Shown: piece after piece, positions 1-11,184 of the stretch
Position numbering within the stretch: the stretch's first letter is position 1
Layout of the letters: each line of letters opens with the position of its first letter
Assembly (NCBI GenBank): GCA_030144965.1
Contig: JAMPUU010000024.1
Location: 186,001 to 250,000, forward strand
DNA: 64,000 nucleotides
Direction of reading: 5' to 3'
DNA from: Nitrospira sp. BO4
GTDB lineage: Bacteria; Nitrospirota; Nitrospiria; Nitrospirales; Nitrospiraceae
Translations under genes and position numbers: made by a program
The notes under the pieces: model-generated
The model's database searches: none
Told to the model about the DNA's origin: nothing
What the model saw: the letters and a program-made list of their open reading frames with translations, nothing else

Positions 1-869
1 TTGCGCAGGTCTTTTTGTGTGGCACACACGAGCCGCACATCCGTTTCGATCGGCTCATTGCTCCCGACGCGTTCAAAGGTGCGCTCCTGCAGGACGCGCA
101 AGAGTTTCACTTGCACCACCGTCGAAATTTCCCCGATTTCATCGAGAAAAAGGGTGCCCCGGTTGGCCATTTCGAACCGTCCCCGGCGCTGACGCAGCGC
201 ACCCGTAAACGCGCCTTTTTCGTGGCCGAACAGTTCCGCTTCCAGCAGCGTTTCAGGCAACGCGGCACAGCTGACTTTGATCAGCGGGTATCCGTTCCGC
301 GAGCTGTTTTGGTGCAGCGCGTTGGCGACGAGTTCCTTGCCCGTTCCGCTTTCCCCGACGATCAGGACGGTCGAGTCGGTCTCAGCCACCAGCTTGATCT
401 TGTCCAATACCGCGCGCATCTGACTGTTCGCCCCTAAAATACCATTGAAACAAAACTTGTCCTCGAGTTGGTGCTTGAGGTCCTGATTTTCCCGACGCAA
501 CGCAATCACGCCGCTGACTCGTTCGACGATCAGCAGCAATTCGTCCATCTGAAACGGCTTCGTAATGTAATCAAACGCGCCTAGTTTCATGGCTCCGACG
601 GCTGTTTCCACGGATCCATGCGCGGTGATCACCAATACCTCGGTCCGGGGCTCTTTGTCTTTGGCCGCTTTGAGCACCGTCAATCCATCGGCACCCGGCA
701 ACCGGAGATCAGTGATGACCAAATCAAAAGTCTTCTCCCGAATCGCTTCGATCCCTTCCGAGCCGGAAGACGCCGCTCGAACCTCACAGCCTACGGCCTC
801 CAATGCATCGGTCATCGAGAGGCGCATCAAGGGCTCATCGTCGACCAGCAAAATGCTCAAGCCTTTCAT
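1..869 (-). CDS. Sigma-54-dependent NtrC-type response regulator (3' end cut by window edge)
   Basis: Two-component response regulator that would activate sigma-54 promoters when phosphorylated. The 289 visible residues hold a receiver domain (acidic pair D10/D11, phospho-acceptor D54, K104) followed by an AAA+ domain with Walker A GESGTGKE at 172-179, the sigma-54 contact motif GAFTGA at 219-224 and Walker B LFLDEI near 240-245. The rest of the AAA+ domain and the expected Fis-type DNA-binding helix lie outside the window. Its ATG overlaps the stop of the upstream histidine kinase (ATGA), so the two are translationally coupled and almost certainly a cognate pair. Target genes cannot be told from this window. 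Confidence 0.93.
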   Translation of the reverse strand, partial: MKGLSILLVDDEPLMRLSMTDALEAVGCEVRAASSGSEGIEAIREKTFDLVITDLRLPGADGLTVLKAAKDKEPRTEVLVITAHGSVETAVGAMKLGAFDYITKPFQMDELLLIVERVSGVIALRRENQDLKHQLEDKFCFNGILGANSQMRAVLDKIKLVAETDSTVLIVGESGTGKELVANALHQNSSRNGYPLIKVSCAALPETLLEAELFGHEKGAFTGALRQRRGRFEMANRGTLFLDEIGEISTVVQVKLLRVLQERTFERVGSNEPIETDVRLVCATQKDLR

Positions 870-3800
870 GCCTCCTTCTCCGCCAAGGAACGCTCTCGCG
901 ACACGGGCAGGCACAGCGTGAATGTCGTGCCTTTCCCGACCTCGCTCTCAACCAAGATTTTTCCACCATGGCGCTCCACGATGCCAAGATTGACCGAGAG
1001 CCCAAGTCCCGTCCCTTCCCCCTCACCTTTCGTCGTAAAGAAGGGATCGAAGACACGTGGGAGGACTGACGCGGGAATCCCCGATCCTGTGTCCTGCACG
1101 TCCACACGGCAAACCCCCTCGGCCACGGATGTCCGAATCGTCAGAACTCCTCCATTTTTCATCGCTTGCACCGCGTTCAAGGTCAAATTCATCAAGACCT
1201 GTTCAATCATATGCCGATCGACCATCACATTGGGCAAGCCATGACCTGGGAAGGTTTCCAATCGAATCTGGTTGGGAGCAAAGAGATGGGTGGTCAGCGC
1301 CAGCACCTGCTCTACAATGCGATTGATATCGGCAGGGCTGTATTCGGGTTCGTGCTGCTGTGAGAAATCGAGCAACTGGCGAACGATCTTCTGCACACGC
1401 CGGACACCATGTTCCATAGAAGCCCAGTATTCTTCTTGGCGTGCCGGCGACGGAGTGCCTTTTCGGAGGTTGTAGAGACAGTTGAGGATTCCGCCGAGAG
1501 GATTGTTGATTTCATGGGCCACACCCGCCGCGAGTTTCCCGATAGAGGCCAGTTTTTCCGCATTCCGAATCTGTCGCTCCAGCTTTTTGGTCTCCGTCAT
1601 ATCGCGCGCGATGCCGAGCACTCCTAGGATCTCGCCGTCGGCCCCTTGCAGAGGGGAGACGCTGACCATGACGGCACGCGCCTCGCCCAGCCGAGTGACG
1701 ACCTCGACCTCGTACACCTGCTTGGCACCGATATCCAACGTATTCTTGAGGCGACGCCCCCGATGACGCCGCGACAGGAGGGAGAGATACGGACGGCCGA
1801 TCAGATCATCTTTGCGATACCCCCAGGCATTGACCTTGCTATTAACATAGGTGAACTGCTGATCCAGATCGAGCGTATAGATGACGTCATTGGCATTCTC
1901 AAGCAGATTCTCCAAATACTGCTTTGTGTCTTCGATTTCTCTGGTGCGCTCTCTGACTTTCAGTTCGAGGTCTTCGCGGTATGATTGGAGTTGGCGCTCG
2001 AGCTTTTTTCGATCGGTAATATCTCGGAGCTGCACCATCACGAGCCCTTGTTCGGTCCCACCTACCCGAATCAAGTCCATTTCCACCGGAATCTCATGCC
2101 GATCGGCGTGGTACACAGTGATTTCCTGGGTAGCGACTTGCCGCTGCTCCGTGCTCACATCGCACAACCAGTCATTGAAAGCCTGATGATAGGCATCCGG
2201 CACGATGTCGAGAATGTGTTTCCCGATGATCTCCGATTCGCCATAGCCCAGCACTTGCGCTTCCCGCTCATTCACGGCGACAACCGACCCCGTGGCACTC
2301 ACCATAAACACTGAATCAGCCACGAAATCGAATAGAGCCTTGTACCGTGCCTGGGATACCGTCAGCTGCCGTGTGCGCTCGGAAACCGCCTGTTCCAACC
2401 CGACCGTGTACCGCTGCAGCTCCTGTTCCAACCGGCGCCGTTCGGTGACATCCCGCACGAAGGCACGGGAGTGGACCAGCCCACCTCGCGCTTGATCGAA
2501 GAGCGCGGTCGCATGAATTTCCACATCGATCGGCCGACTATCCTTGGCCAACAAGACCGTCTCCATTGAACTTTGCCCCTGCGAGACGAGCCGCTCGAGA
2601 TAATGCAACACCTGCGATTCCCGTCCGCTGGGAACTAACTCCCATAGCTTCATGCCCATCATTTCGTCGTGCGTATACCCCAGTTTATCGAGCCCGGTTT
2701 TATTGATGTGAACCAGCCGACCGCCTCGATCCAGTTGGCAGATCATCTCCGGCGCATGTTCGATCAGATCGCGATATTTCTCCTCCAACTGTCGGACTTC
2801 GGTCATTCGCTGCTCCAGCTGCCCGAACGAACGTTGGAGATTGTGCGCCATCTGATTGAAGGCCTGGGCAAGTCCTTCGATTTCATCGCCGGTCTTCAAC
2901 TCCAATCGCTGCTCCAAGCGGCCACTCCCGATCTGCTGCACGCCCTCCTGCAGTAACCGAATCGGCCTTGCGATTCGGCGGGCAACGACGACCCCAATTC
3001 CTCCAAGCCCGATCAGCACCACTGCGCCGAGCGACAAGACCTTGGCCATCAACTCACCTAGCGGGGCAAACGTTTCCCCTGGATCCTGACGCACGACCGT
3101 GCTCCAATGTTTCCCGCCGAGACTACCGTTTGCGAGCTGATCGGCAAATCGCACCGGCGCAAACCCGATGAGGGCATTCTTGCTGCCATGCGAATCGTCG
3201 GCAGCCAGGGCCCATCCTGGTTTCGTCCCGCTCAGCGCGTTGATCAATTCCGCGTCGACGAAGTGGGCCTCAGGCCCGAGCACAGGACAAATGACGACGC
3301 CCCCGTCTGAAGCCAACAGCATGGCATGACCCGTCGCACCGAACGACGCTTCGGCAATGGACTGAAACAATGTGTCGCGCCGAAGCAGGATGGCCACGGT
3401 TCCGATCACGGACCGGCGTTGATCATCAAGGATCGGCGCCGCGACGACGACCACGTGCGTGCCAAAGGCGGGATCAAAGGCGATTTCGCTCACGTAGGGC
3501 TGCTGGCTGCCGCCCCTCACCACCGCCTGCCACCAGGCTGTCTTGGCATAGGAGTATTCAACCTGGGGAATAGAACTGACGACCAACGCGCCTTGTCCAT
3601 CGGCAACCAAAATGCCGACATAGTCAGATTTTCGAATCTCGTGCCATCGGATCAAGTAATTGGTCACAATTCGGTTGACGAAGAGCGGGAACTCGCTTCG
3701 CTTGTCACGCTGTCCCCACCGCTGTTGCCAATCCTTGATGATCTCCGAAATACTCTGAGCATCCTTGCCTTCGTACGTCCGGTTGGCTTCCGAGACGGCG

Positions 3801-4045
3801 GTACGAAGGAAGGGCGTGGTCGCAAGCTGCTGGGCTTCGTTCATGCCCCGGGTGACGTGCATTTCGATCCGACGGGCGGCTTCGACAGCCACTTCCTTGA
3901 AATTCGTCCCCGTCGACTCACGCAAGGCACGCCGTTCTTCTACATAGATCAGGGCCAGCAGGAGGGTAAGCGGCAGGAGACCGACCATCACAATCGCTGC
4001 GATGATCTTCTGCTGGAGACTGTGAGACCGGCTCCAGAGTGCCAT
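866..4045 (-). CDS. Membrane-bound multi-PAS sensor histidine kinase
   Basis: Sensor kinase of about 1059 residues, cognate to the overlapping NtrC-type regulator. Order of domains: N-terminal membrane helix, a ~300-residue extracytoplasmic sensory region of Cache type, a second helix, HAMP ([12 protein letters not shown]), three PAS domains (each with the typical LGYxxxE/IIGK-like pattern), HisKA with the phospho-acceptor in [14 protein letters not shown], and a HATPase domain with GTGLGLS near the C terminus. The HEINNP form of the H-box is typical of NtrB-like kinases paired with NtrC regulators. A GTG 30 nt further upstream (4075) is an alternative start; neither has a strong ribosome binding site. 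The signal sensed is unknown. Confidence 0.9.
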   Translation of the reverse strand: MALWSRSHSLQQKIIAAIVMVGLLPLTLLLALIYVEERRALRESTGTNFKEVAVEAARRIEMHVTRGMNEAQQLATTPFLRTAVSEANRTYEGKDAQSISEIIKDWQQRWGQRDKRSEFPLFVNRIVTNYLIRWHEIRKSDYVGILVADGQGALVVSSIPQVEYSYAKTAWWQAVVRGGSQQPYVSEIAFDPAFGTHVVVVAAPILDDQRRSVIGTVAILLRRDTLFQSIAEASFGATGHAMLLASDGGVVICPVLGPEAHFVDAELINALSGTKPGWALAADDSHGSKNALIGFAPVRFADQLANGSLGGKHWSTVVRQDPGETFAPLGELMAKVLSLGAVVLIGLGGIGVVVARRIARPIRLLQEGVQQIGSGRLEQRLELKTGDEIEGLAQAFNQMAHNLQRSFGQLEQRMTEVRQLEEKYRDLIEHAPEMICQLDRGGRLVHINKTGLDKLGYTHDEMMGMKLWELVPSGRESQVLHYLERLVSQGQSSMETVLLAKDSRPIDVEIHATALFDQARGGLVHSRAFVRDVTERRRLEQELQRYTVGLEQAVSERTRQLTVSQARYKALFDFVADSVFMVSATGSVVAVNEREAQVLGYGESEIIGKHILDIVPDAYHQAFNDWLCDVSTEQRQVATQEITVYHADRHEIPVEMDLIRVGGTEQGLVMVQLRDITDRKKLERQLQSYREDLELKVRERTREIEDTKQYLENLLENANDVIYTLDLDQQFTYVNSKVNAWGYRKDDLIGRPYLSLLSRRHRGRRLKNTLDIGAKQVYEVEVVTRLGEARAVMVSVSPLQGADGEILGVLGIARDMTETKKLERQIRNAEKLASIGKLAAGVAHEINNPLGGILNCLYNLRKGTPSPARQEEYWASMEHGVRRVQKIVRQLLDFSQQHEPEYSPADINRIVEQVLALTTHLFAPNQIRLETFPGHGLPNVMVDRHMIEQVLMNLTLNAVQAMKNGGVLTIRTSVAEGVCRVDVQDTGSGIPASVLPRVFDPFFTTKGEGEGTGLGLSVNLGIVERHGGKILVESEVGKGTTFTLCLPVSRERSLAEKEA

Positions 4046-4099
4046 GATTACACCACGGAGAGATAGGAGCGACACACGACGCTCTATTCCACCATTCGC

Positions 4100-5017
4100 T
4101 CAGCTGCGTTTCAAGAGTCGACCCGGCGTTCCTGGCCACAGGAGCAGGAGTGGGCTCGCGACGAAGACGGAAGAATACGTGCCGAAGATCACCCCCCAGA
4201 GTAGCGCAAGCGAAAAATCATGCAAAACTTCTCCGCCGGCGAGAGTCAAGGGAATGAGGACAATCACGACAGTCAAACTCGTAACGATTGTGCGGCTTAA
4301 CACTTGATTGATGGCGCTGTTGATTGTCGCTTCTTCGCTCTCACGGCGGCGCAACTTCAGATTCTCTCTGATTCGGTCGAACACGACGACGGTATCGGTC
4401 AGGGAATATCCGGCCAGGGTCAAGAGCGCCGTCACGATCAAGAGGGTAATTTCTTTGTCCAGGATGTAGAAGGCTCCGATCACGGCCAGGACGTCATGAA
4501 ACGTCGCCAGCGCCGCCGCGACACCGAATCGAAGTTCGAAACGCGCCGCAATGTACAGAATAATACCCGCAAATGAGACGACGATGGCCACAAGCGCATC
4601 TTCTTGAAGCTTCTTCCCGATGGCCGGCCCGATTTCAGTCGTCGAGTCCACCACGAACTTGTTGTTTGGAAACTCCTTGCTGAAGATTCCCACCACACGT
4701 TCCGCAATCTTCTCTTCGATCGTCGTTGAAGCCTTCACTCGGATCAGCAGCTTGTTGTCCTGTCCAAATTCCTGCAACTCCGCATCGTTCAACCCGCTCG
4801 TTTCCAAGGCCTTACGCGCCTCATCGATCCGAATCGGCTGTTCGAACTTGAGTTGGACGGCTGTCCCCCCGGCAAAGTCGATCCCCAAATTGGCCGCGCC
4901 CCGAGCAATTTGGACGAGGGCAATGAGCCCAAGCACGACCATGATCCCTGAAAAGAGAAAGGAGAACTTGCGCTTGCCCATGAAATCAATGTTGGTTTTC
5001 CCGAGAATCTCTAACAT
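4100..5017 (-). CDS. secF: Protein translocase subunit SecF
   Basis: RND-type accessory subunit of the Sec translocon; with SecD it uses the proton gradient to pull exported proteins through SecYEG. About 305 residues with six predicted membrane helices, a first periplasmic domain (LGIDFAGGTAVQLKF) and the conserved DTVVVFDRIRENL motif after helix 4. The start at 5017 is chosen because GGGAG lies 6 nt before that ATG; an in-frame ATG at 5077, 2 nt after the secD stop, would add 20 residues without family support. It follows secD directly, as in most bacteria. Confidence 0.96.
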   Translation of the reverse strand: MLEILGKTNIDFMGKRKFSFLFSGIMVVLGLIALVQIARGAANLGIDFAGGTAVQLKFEQPIRIDEARKALETSGLNDAELQEFGQDNKLLIRVKASTTIEEKIAERVVGIFSKEFPNNKFVVDSTTEIGPAIGKKLQEDALVAIVVSFAGIILYIAARFELRFGVAAALATFHDVLAVIGAFYILDKEITLLIVTALLTLAGYSLTDTVVVFDRIRENLKLRRRESEEATINSAINQVLSRTIVTSLTVVIVLIPLTLAGGEVLHDFSLALLWGVIFGTYSSVFVASPLLLLWPGTPGRLLKRS

Positions 5018-5079
5018 GCGCGCTCCCTTTTGATAACCTTGGGCTTCCCCATCAACGCTGATTGCCGACGGCTTCATGG

Positions 5080-6717
5080 TTAGATGCTCAGCGCTTCGAC
5101 TTTCTGCCGCTGATACAACACATCAAATATCACTTTTGTCCCGACCAATGCCGTGAAGAGATTGATGGCAATACCCAAACACAGGGTCACGGCAAACCCC
5201 TTGATGGGACCGGTTCCAAATAGAAACAGAGCAACGCCGGTGATCAGCGTCGTGACGTGTGAGTCGATGATCGTCAGCAACGCTTTGTCGTACCCCGCAT
5301 CGATCGCTGATCGCACCGCCTTGCCCCCACGCAGTTCTTCTCGAATGCGCTCGAAAATCAAGACGTTGGAGTCGACACCCATTCCGATCGTCAGCACGAT
5401 GCCGGCGATGCCCGGCAGGGTCAACGTGGCGGTCAACGCGGACAGCGCACCCATCAGGCACACCAGGTTCAAGATTAGGGCAAAATCCGCGATCAGCCCG
5501 GACAAGCGGTAGTACACGATCATGAAGACGACGACCATAGCCCCCGCGATCAGAGTCGCCCTGACGCCTTTGTCGATGGAATCCTGTCCGAGCGACGGCC
5601 CGACTGTGAGGTCTTGGACGATCTTCAGCGGCGCTGGCAACGCGCCGGCCCGCAGAACGATCGCCAAATCATTGGCTTCCTGCGTCGTAAAACTCCCGGT
5701 AATCTGAGCGCGTCCCCCCGAAATACGCTCTTGAATGACCGGCGCCGAATAGATGTTGTTATCGAGAACGACCGCCATGCGCTTTTTGACGTTTTCACCT
5801 GTAATCCGTTCGAACTCCTGCCCGCCTTTGGAATCAAAGGTGATGGACACGTACGAATCGTTGAATTGGCCGATGGCGACCCGCGCATCGCTCAGCACAT
5901 CGCCGGTCAGCATGACCCGCTTTTTGACCACATAGGGAACGTGATATTCGAAGCCCGTGTCCTTATCGACCACTCGTTCGAACAAAATCTCGTCTCCCTC
6001 AGGCACTTTGCCTGCAAATTGCTGGAGCACCTCAGCTTCTTTATCCTTTGGAATGCGGACCGGCAGATCGAGCCGAATATCTTCATCCAACATTTTGAAC
6101 TCGAGCAGCGCCGTTTCCTTGATCAAGTCCTTGGCGCGTTTCGGGTCCTTGACACCGGGCAGCTGAACAACGATTTGCTTCAACCCCTGTCGCTGAACGA
6201 TCGGCTCCGCAACGCCGAATTGATCGATCCGATTTCGGATGGTTTCCAATGCTTGGTTGATAGCCGAATCCTTAATCCGCTTGGTTTCCGCCTCACGAAG
6301 CTCCCACACGATGGTCGCAGTCGACCCTGCTGATTCCTTCTCAGCGAAAATGGGAAAGTTGTCGACGACCTTTTGAGCCGGAGCCTTTGCGTCGGCATTC
6401 TGCAGCTGAATCGTGATTTGGTCATGACCGGTTCGCTTGACCGAGGCGACCGCGATGGACTTCTCGGCGAGGAGATCCTGCAACGCGGTGACAGAACGGT
6501 CCACGGCGATCTCCACGGCACGGTCCTCATCCACTTCCAGCACCATATGAATACCGCCCTGCAGATCCAAACCCAGCGTAATGCCCTTGTTCGGCAATAC
6601 TCCCTTCAGCCAACCGGGCAACGCTTGATAGAAAGGCTGATATGACGGAAGACATGCCACGACCGACCCCACAAGCACCAGGATCAACAACCATAAGCGC
6701 CCACCTACTTTTTTCAT
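5080..6717 (-). CDS. secD: Protein translocase subunit SecD
   Basis: Partner of SecF in the SecDF-YajC complex. 545 residues, usual family size: N-terminal helix, a large periplasmic region containing LGLDLQGGIHMV, and a C-terminal five-helix bundle with the signature GIVLTIGMGVDSNVLIFERIR. It sits between yajC (upstream) and secF (downstream) in the classical order, with 31 nt from yajC. Confidence 0.97.
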   Translation of the reverse strand: MKKVGGRLWLLILVLVGSVVACLPSYQPFYQALPGWLKGVLPNKGITLGLDLQGGIHMVLEVDEDRAVEIAVDRSVTALQDLLAEKSIAVASVKRTGHDQITIQLQNADAKAPAQKVVDNFPIFAEKESAGSTATIVWELREAETKRIKDSAINQALETIRNRIDQFGVAEPIVQRQGLKQIVVQLPGVKDPKRAKDLIKETALLEFKMLDEDIRLDLPVRIPKDKEAEVLQQFAGKVPEGDEILFERVVDKDTGFEYHVPYVVKKRVMLTGDVLSDARVAIGQFNDSYVSITFDSKGGQEFERITGENVKKRMAVVLDNNIYSAPVIQERISGGRAQITGSFTTQEANDLAIVLRAGALPAPLKIVQDLTVGPSLGQDSIDKGVRATLIAGAMVVVFMIVYYRLSGLIADFALILNLVCLMGALSALTATLTLPGIAGIVLTIGMGVDSNVLIFERIREELRGGKAVRSAIDAGYDKALLTIIDSHVTTLITGVALFLFGTGPIKGFAVTLCLGIAINLFTALVGTKVIFDVLYQRQKVEALSI

Positions 6718-6748
6718 CTCGTCCGCGACCTCTTATCCCGTTTTTGAC

Positions 6749-7123
6749 CTACGCGTCCTTCTCTTTCTCTTTGTCTTTCTCTTTCTCTTTGTCTTCATCT
6801 TCTCCGCGCACTCGCGCGATATTTTCACGCTGCATCTTGACCTTGGTATTATCGGCTATCTGCAGGGTGACCGTCTCCTTCCCGAGGTTGGTGATCGTTC
6901 CCCAGATTCCAGACGTCGTCACGACCTTATCGCCTTTCTTCAAAGCGTCCAACAATGCCTGTTGCTGCTTCTGTTTCTTCTGCTGAGGCCGGATCAGGAG
7001 AAAATAAAAAATGACAAAGATCAGGAGGAACGGGATCAGCGACAAGATCCCTCCAGCCCCTCCGCTGGCGGCCGATCCGCCTCCGCCCGTTCCTTCAGCC
7101 CACGCGATCGATTCCATCAACAT
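6749..7123 (-). CDS. yajC: Preprotein translocase subunit YajC
   Basis: Small single-helix subunit of the SecDF-YajC complex, 124 residues. The helix (IPFLLIFVIFYFLLIRPQQK) and the GDKVVTTSGIWGTI motif are diagnostic. The start at 7123 has AAGGGG about 11 nt upstream. The C-terminal 17 residues are a charged low-complexity tail (repeated KEKEKD), encoded by a near-perfect CTTTCT-type hexamer repeat at about 6755-6800 that may vary in length between strains. The gene lies between tgt and secD, a common arrangement. Confidence 0.95.
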   Translation of the reverse strand: MLMESIAWAEGTGGGGSAASGGAGGILSLIPFLLIFVIFYFLLIRPQQKKQKQQQALLDALKKGDKVVTTSGIWGTITNLGKETVTLQIADNTKVKMQRENIARVRGEDEDKEKEKDKEKEKDA

Positions 7124-7138
7124 CGAACGAATCCCCTT

Positions 7139-8317
7139 CTATGTGTGACAGCTCCTATGCCATTGGCTGTATGGTTCAAACTCGCCATTCGCCGCTTCAG
7201 TTATCATCTCTGACTGCCGATCTTGATGACGATAGAACGCCTCGCGGAATGCGGAAAACCTTCCTTCCACCAGTGCTTCCCGCATCCGGCGCATCAAATC
7301 GGAAAAATACCAAAGGTTGTGAATCGTATTGAGCCGTGCCCCCAACATTTCTTTCACCACGAACAAGTGGTGGAGATAGGCCCGCGAATACCGACGGCAC
7401 ACCGGACAAGCGCAAGCGGGATCCACCGGTCGTTCATCATCGGCGTATTGCGCCTGCTTGATGACCACCCGACCTGACGCGGTAAACAGAGAGCCAGTTC
7501 TGCCATGACGAGATGGGACGACGCAATCAAATAGATCGATACCCCGAGCCACGCCTTCGACTAAGTCCTCAGGAAGTCCGACACCCATAAGGTAACGAGG
7601 CTTCTCCTCTGGCAACTCCGGAACCGTGATATCGAGCATGGCATACATGTCGGTTTTTCCTTCTCCGACTGAGAGCCCACCGACCGCGTAGCCCTCGAAC
7701 CCCAATGTCGCCAACTCCCTCGCTGAGGCAATGCGCAAGTCGGGATCCAACCCACCTTGCACGATGCCGAACAACGCCTGATCGGTTCTTCGCCGGCTCG
7801 CCTGACAGCGCTCGGCCCAGAGCTTGGTTCGGCGCACACCTTCTTGAATCACCTCGTGGCCGGTGGGAAGCGCGACACATTGATCGAGGACCATGATGAT
7901 ATCGGCCCCTAACGCCTCCTCGATCTCTATCGCCTTTTCAGGCGAAATAAAATGGCGTGACCCGTCAATGTGTGACTGAAACGTGACGCCGTCGTCGGTC
8001 ACTTCACAGAGCTTCGCCAAACTAAAAATCTGAAATCCTCCGCTGTCGGTGAGAATCGCTCCCGGCCAGCCGGTGAAGGCATGGAGCCCCCCCATGTCAG
8101 CAACGATCTTGTGCCCAGGCCGCAAATACAGGTGATAGGCATTATTGAGCATCAACTGGAAGCCCAATTCCTGAAGATCTTCAGATTCGAGCCCTTTGAC
8201 TGGGCCCAACGAACCCACCGGCATGAAGGCGGGAGTCTGAACCTCCGCGTGATTGGTGGTCAGCAGACCGACACGGCCCTTCGAGCATGAATCTGGTTGT
8301 TCGACCTGATACTGCAT
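7139..8317 (-). CDS. tgt: Queuine (preQ1) tRNA-ribosyltransferase
   Basis: Exchanges guanine-34 of GU(N)-anticodon tRNAs for preQ1 in queuosine synthesis. 392 residues with the substrate-binding segment DSGGFQIFSL, the catalytic-region motifs VLDQC and GGLSVGEGK, and the zinc site CxCxxC followed by LHHL near residue 310-325. Length is normal for bacterial Tgt. It is first of the conserved tgt-yajC-secD-secF string. Confidence 0.97.
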   Translation of the reverse strand: MQYQVEQPDSCSKGRVGLLTTNHAEVQTPAFMPVGSLGPVKGLESEDLQELGFQLMLNNAYHLYLRPGHKIVADMGGLHAFTGWPGAILTDSGGFQIFSLAKLCEVTDDGVTFQSHIDGSRHFISPEKAIEIEEALGADIIMVLDQCVALPTGHEVIQEGVRRTKLWAERCQASRRRTDQALFGIVQGGLDPDLRIASARELATLGFEGYAVGGLSVGEGKTDMYAMLDITVPELPEEKPRYLMGVGLPEDLVEGVARGIDLFDCVVPSRHGRTGSLFTASGRVVIKQAQYADDERPVDPACACPVCRRYSRAYLHHLFVVKEMLGARLNTIHNLWYFSDLMRRMREALVEGRFSAFREAFYRHQDRQSEMITEAANGEFEPYSQWHRSCHT

Positions 8318-8340
8318 TAGATTCCGTAAGATGTCATCCG

Positions 8341-10065
8341 CTACATATGCTCAGGCGCTGAAATACCCAGCACGTCAAGCCCATTCCTGATCACTTGCTG
8401 GACCGCCCCCATCAGGACCAATCGCGCCGCAGTTCGCTTTGGCGTGAGGGCTTCGATGGGTGCCGACTCGTCATGCTCTTGATCAGTCGCCGCAGGCAAC
8501 ACACGGTGTTTGTTATAAAACGTATGGAGCAGCGCCGCCAATTGCTGAAGGTAATACGTCACACGATGCGGTTCAAAGGCCACGGCACTCGCCTGGATGA
8601 CCTCAGGATAGGAGGACAGCTTTTTGATAATCCCCAATTCATCGGGATCCGTCAAAACCGAGAGATCGGTCTCTACTGCGGATGGGCGGGCAATTCCTCG
8701 TGCGGAGGCCACACGCCAGAGGCTGCAGATTCGAGCATGGGCGTACTGGACGTAATACACCGGATTGTCGGCGGATCGCTGTTTCGCCAACTCCAGATCA
8801 AATTCAAGATGCGTTTTGGAATCTCGCATTAAGAAAAAGAACTTTGCGGCATCCGCTCCAACTTCGTCGATGACTTCCCGCATCGTAATGAATTCCCCGG
8901 TCCGCTTGGACATCTTCACTTCGGCCCCGTCCCGCAAGAGCTTGACTAACTGGACGAGCACCACTTGAAGACGCTCTTTTGGAGATCCGTACGCCTGCAT
9001 CACGGCTTGCATGCGGGGAATGTACCCATGGTGGTCGGCGCCAAAGACATCGATCAGCAGATCGTAGCCGCGCCGGAGCTTATCGTGATGATAGGCGATA
9101 TCGGAGGCGAGATAGGTGTACTCACCGTCCTGCTTCTTGACTACGCGGTCTTTTTCATCGCCGTACAGCGACGCCCGAAACCACCACGCCCCTTCCTGTT
9201 CGAACAAAAGCCCGCGCGCCTTCAATTCATCCAAAGCCTGCTCGATCGCCTTGGATTCCAGCAGTGAGGCCTCGCTGAACCAGGATTGAATCTCGATACC
9301 AAATGCCGTGAGGTCATCACGGATGAGTCCCAGCAGTTCCTGATACGCAAGTGCTCGGCAGCGAGCCTCAAGATCGGCAGGAGCGAGATGACTTGCTTCA
9401 CGATCAAGTTGTTCCTTGATCTGGTGAGCCACGGCCGTGATGTAGGTACCATGATAGCCATCCTCAGGAAAATTGATGGTCTGCCCGGACAACTCTTGGT
9501 AACGGGCATAGACGGACGCGCCCAACAATTTCATCTGCCGTCCTGCATCGTTGACGTAGTACTCACCCACCACCTCGTACCCGATCGCTCTCAGTAATCG
9601 GATCACTGCCTGCCCGACCGCGGCCCCTCTTCCATGTCCGACATGCAATGGACCGGTCGGATTTGCGCTCACATACTCAACCAGCACACGACGATCGTTA
9701 CCGATGTCTGTTCGACCATAACGGGCCCCCTGTCGTTCAACGTCACGGAGGACCTCCTGCCAGAGAGCGGGTTTGACCGTGAGATTCAAGAAACCGGGAC
9801 GGACGATTTCTACGCGATCGAACAACTGCTCCTGCTCGGACAAGTTCTCCACGATGATGCGGGCAATATCATGAGGGGCCTTGTGCTCGGAGGAAGCTAA
9901 TGACATGGCCACCGTCGATGCCAGGTCCCCCCACTCAGGCCGCTTCGGAGCATCCAGACTCAGTGTCGGCCAGGCCGTTGTCTTCAATTGCCCTTTTTGC
10001 TTCGCCTCATTTAGGGCGCCGAGAATAGCTGTGGTCACCTTTTCCTGCACAACGCCTTGCGACAC
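8341..10065 (-). CDS. argS: Arginyl-tRNA synthetase
   Basis: Class I aminoacyl-tRNA synthetase that charges tRNA-Arg. 574 residues with the HIGH-type motif HVGHG, the KMSKR loop (VKMSKRTGEF) and the C-terminal DALR anticodon-binding domain ending in GLDVLGI. The start is GTG at 10065, supported by TAGGAGAG 5 nt upstream. It lies 23 nt upstream of tgt on the same strand. Confidence 0.97.
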   Translation of the reverse strand: MSQGVVQEKVTTAILGALNEAKQKGQLKTTAWPTLSLDAPKRPEWGDLASTVAMSLASSEHKAPHDIARIIVENLSEQEQLFDRVEIVRPGFLNLTVKPALWQEVLRDVERQGARYGRTDIGNDRRVLVEYVSANPTGPLHVGHGRGAAVGQAVIRLLRAIGYEVVGEYYVNDAGRQMKLLGASVYARYQELSGQTINFPEDGYHGTYITAVAHQIKEQLDREASHLAPADLEARCRALAYQELLGLIRDDLTAFGIEIQSWFSEASLLESKAIEQALDELKARGLLFEQEGAWWFRASLYGDEKDRVVKKQDGEYTYLASDIAYHHDKLRRGYDLLIDVFGADHHGYIPRMQAVMQAYGSPKERLQVVLVQLVKLLRDGAEVKMSKRTGEFITMREVIDEVGADAAKFFFLMRDSKTHLEFDLELAKQRSADNPVYYVQYAHARICSLWRVASARGIARPSAVETDLSVLTDPDELGIIKKLSSYPEVIQASAVAFEPHRVTYYLQQLAALLHTFYNKHRVLPAATDQEHDESAPIEALTPKRTAARLVLMGAVQQVIRNGLDVLGISAPEHM

Positions 10066-10174
10066 AACAGCTCTCCTAAGTCCTTACCAATGAAAGGAAA
10101 TTAACGCGCCACTCTAACATATGAGGTAGGCAGAGACAAGGCGGTTTACCTGGAATTACGAGGGCTTGTGACTT

Positions 10175-11161
10175 TTATACCCGTGTTTCAGGTCCCAATG
10201 CAGGCAGCATCTTCTCAATCGGTACGTCAAGGCAGGGCTTCTCGTGACACCCTTTTACAGCCTCCCATGATGGACAGACACAAGGTGCCCCTCGCAAGAT
10301 CGTCACATGATCACCGATGGGTGCCCAGCGAGCATGGTCTGTCGGACCGAATACTGCGATCGTATGCACACCCAGCAATGCAGCTAGATGCGTAATACCG
10401 GAGTCATGACCCAAATAGAGCACAGTGCCCGCAAGGATTCCTGCAAGCAGAGGTAGGTCAAGATTTCTGAGGACAGGAGGCGTCTTACTAGCTAATTTCA
10501 GCACCGCCTCCACCGCATCATGATCGGCTGGCCCCTCTAAGACCAGTGGACACATCTCTCCTCGCTGCAACTGCTGGAGTATCAAGGCTACTTTCCCTGG
10601 GCCAAGACACTTGTGCATGCTTCCACTTCCGGGGTGCACAAGCGCCAGCGGTCGATCAGGCATAATTCCAATGGACTCAAGGTAGATTCTCCCTTGTTCC
10701 ACGAGATCGTGGGGAATCTCGATCGTCCACGCGCTAGAAACTTCTTCTTCGGTCCGACCGATTGTTTCAAGAAAGCGATCGCGCTGATGGCTTGCTCGCA
10801 ATCGCGGCGAAAATGGTGAGTGGATGTGCGCCTCCGCTACACCCCATCGCTGCACAAGGGCGGCCAGAGCCCCATCCTTGTCTTCTGTCCATGCCACGAC
10901 GACATCGCATCGCTGTAGCCACGACTGTAGCTCCTCAGAGAGGTGAGCGGATCCACCAAACAACCCCGCGCATGCCCGCCCTTCTACGGACATCCAATCA
11001 TCGACCAGTCGACATAGGTGAAGAAGGCGACTGACGGTGGCGTCTGCGACTAGCAAGATTTCGTGCTGCGGGAACCGTATCCCAAGGTTTCGTATCGCAG
11101 GGACAGCCAACAAAACATCACCGAGCGCGCCAGGGTGAAGTATCACAATCGTGCGTTTCAT
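10175..11161 (-). CDS. Glycosyltransferase family 9 (heptosyltransferase-like)
   Basis: Probable ADP-heptose:LPS heptosyltransferase-type enzyme of family GT9, acting at the inner face of the membrane in lipopolysaccharide core or surface glycan synthesis. 328 residues. Seen: N-terminal HPGALGDVLLAVPAI, the central VHPGSGS nucleotide-sugar region and the C-terminal LGHDSGITHLAA and AVFGPTDHARWAP motifs of the family. A Cys-rich stretch (CVCPSWEAVKGC) near the C terminus is also common in GT9. The exact acceptor and sugar cannot be told. It lies between mobA (24 nt) and argS. Confidence 0.85.
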   Translation of the reverse strand: MKRTIVILHPGALGDVLLAVPAIRNLGIRFPQHEILLVADATVSRLLHLCRLVDDWMSVEGRACAGLFGGSAHLSEELQSWLQRCDVVVAWTEDKDGALAALVQRWGVAEAHIHSPFSPRLRASHQRDRFLETIGRTEEEVSSAWTIEIPHDLVEQGRIYLESIGIMPDRPLALVHPGSGSMHKCLGPGKVALILQQLQRGEMCPLVLEGPADHDAVEAVLKLASKTPPVLRNLDLPLLAGILAGTVLYLGHDSGITHLAALLGVHTIAVFGPTDHARWAPIGDHVTILRGAPCVCPSWEAVKGCHEKPCLDVPIEKMLPALGPETRV

Positions 11162-11184
11162 GAGAACGCCAGGAAACCTCAGAA

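Noticed and set aside
3326-4066. 246-codon plus-strand frame inside the histidine kinase gene
   Set aside because: Antisense shadow; the minus-strand frame has a full histidine kinase domain order.
6755-6800. CTTTCT-type repeat as a regulatory microsatellite
   Set aside because: It is in frame and encodes the charged tail of YajC; noted there as a possible length-variable tail.
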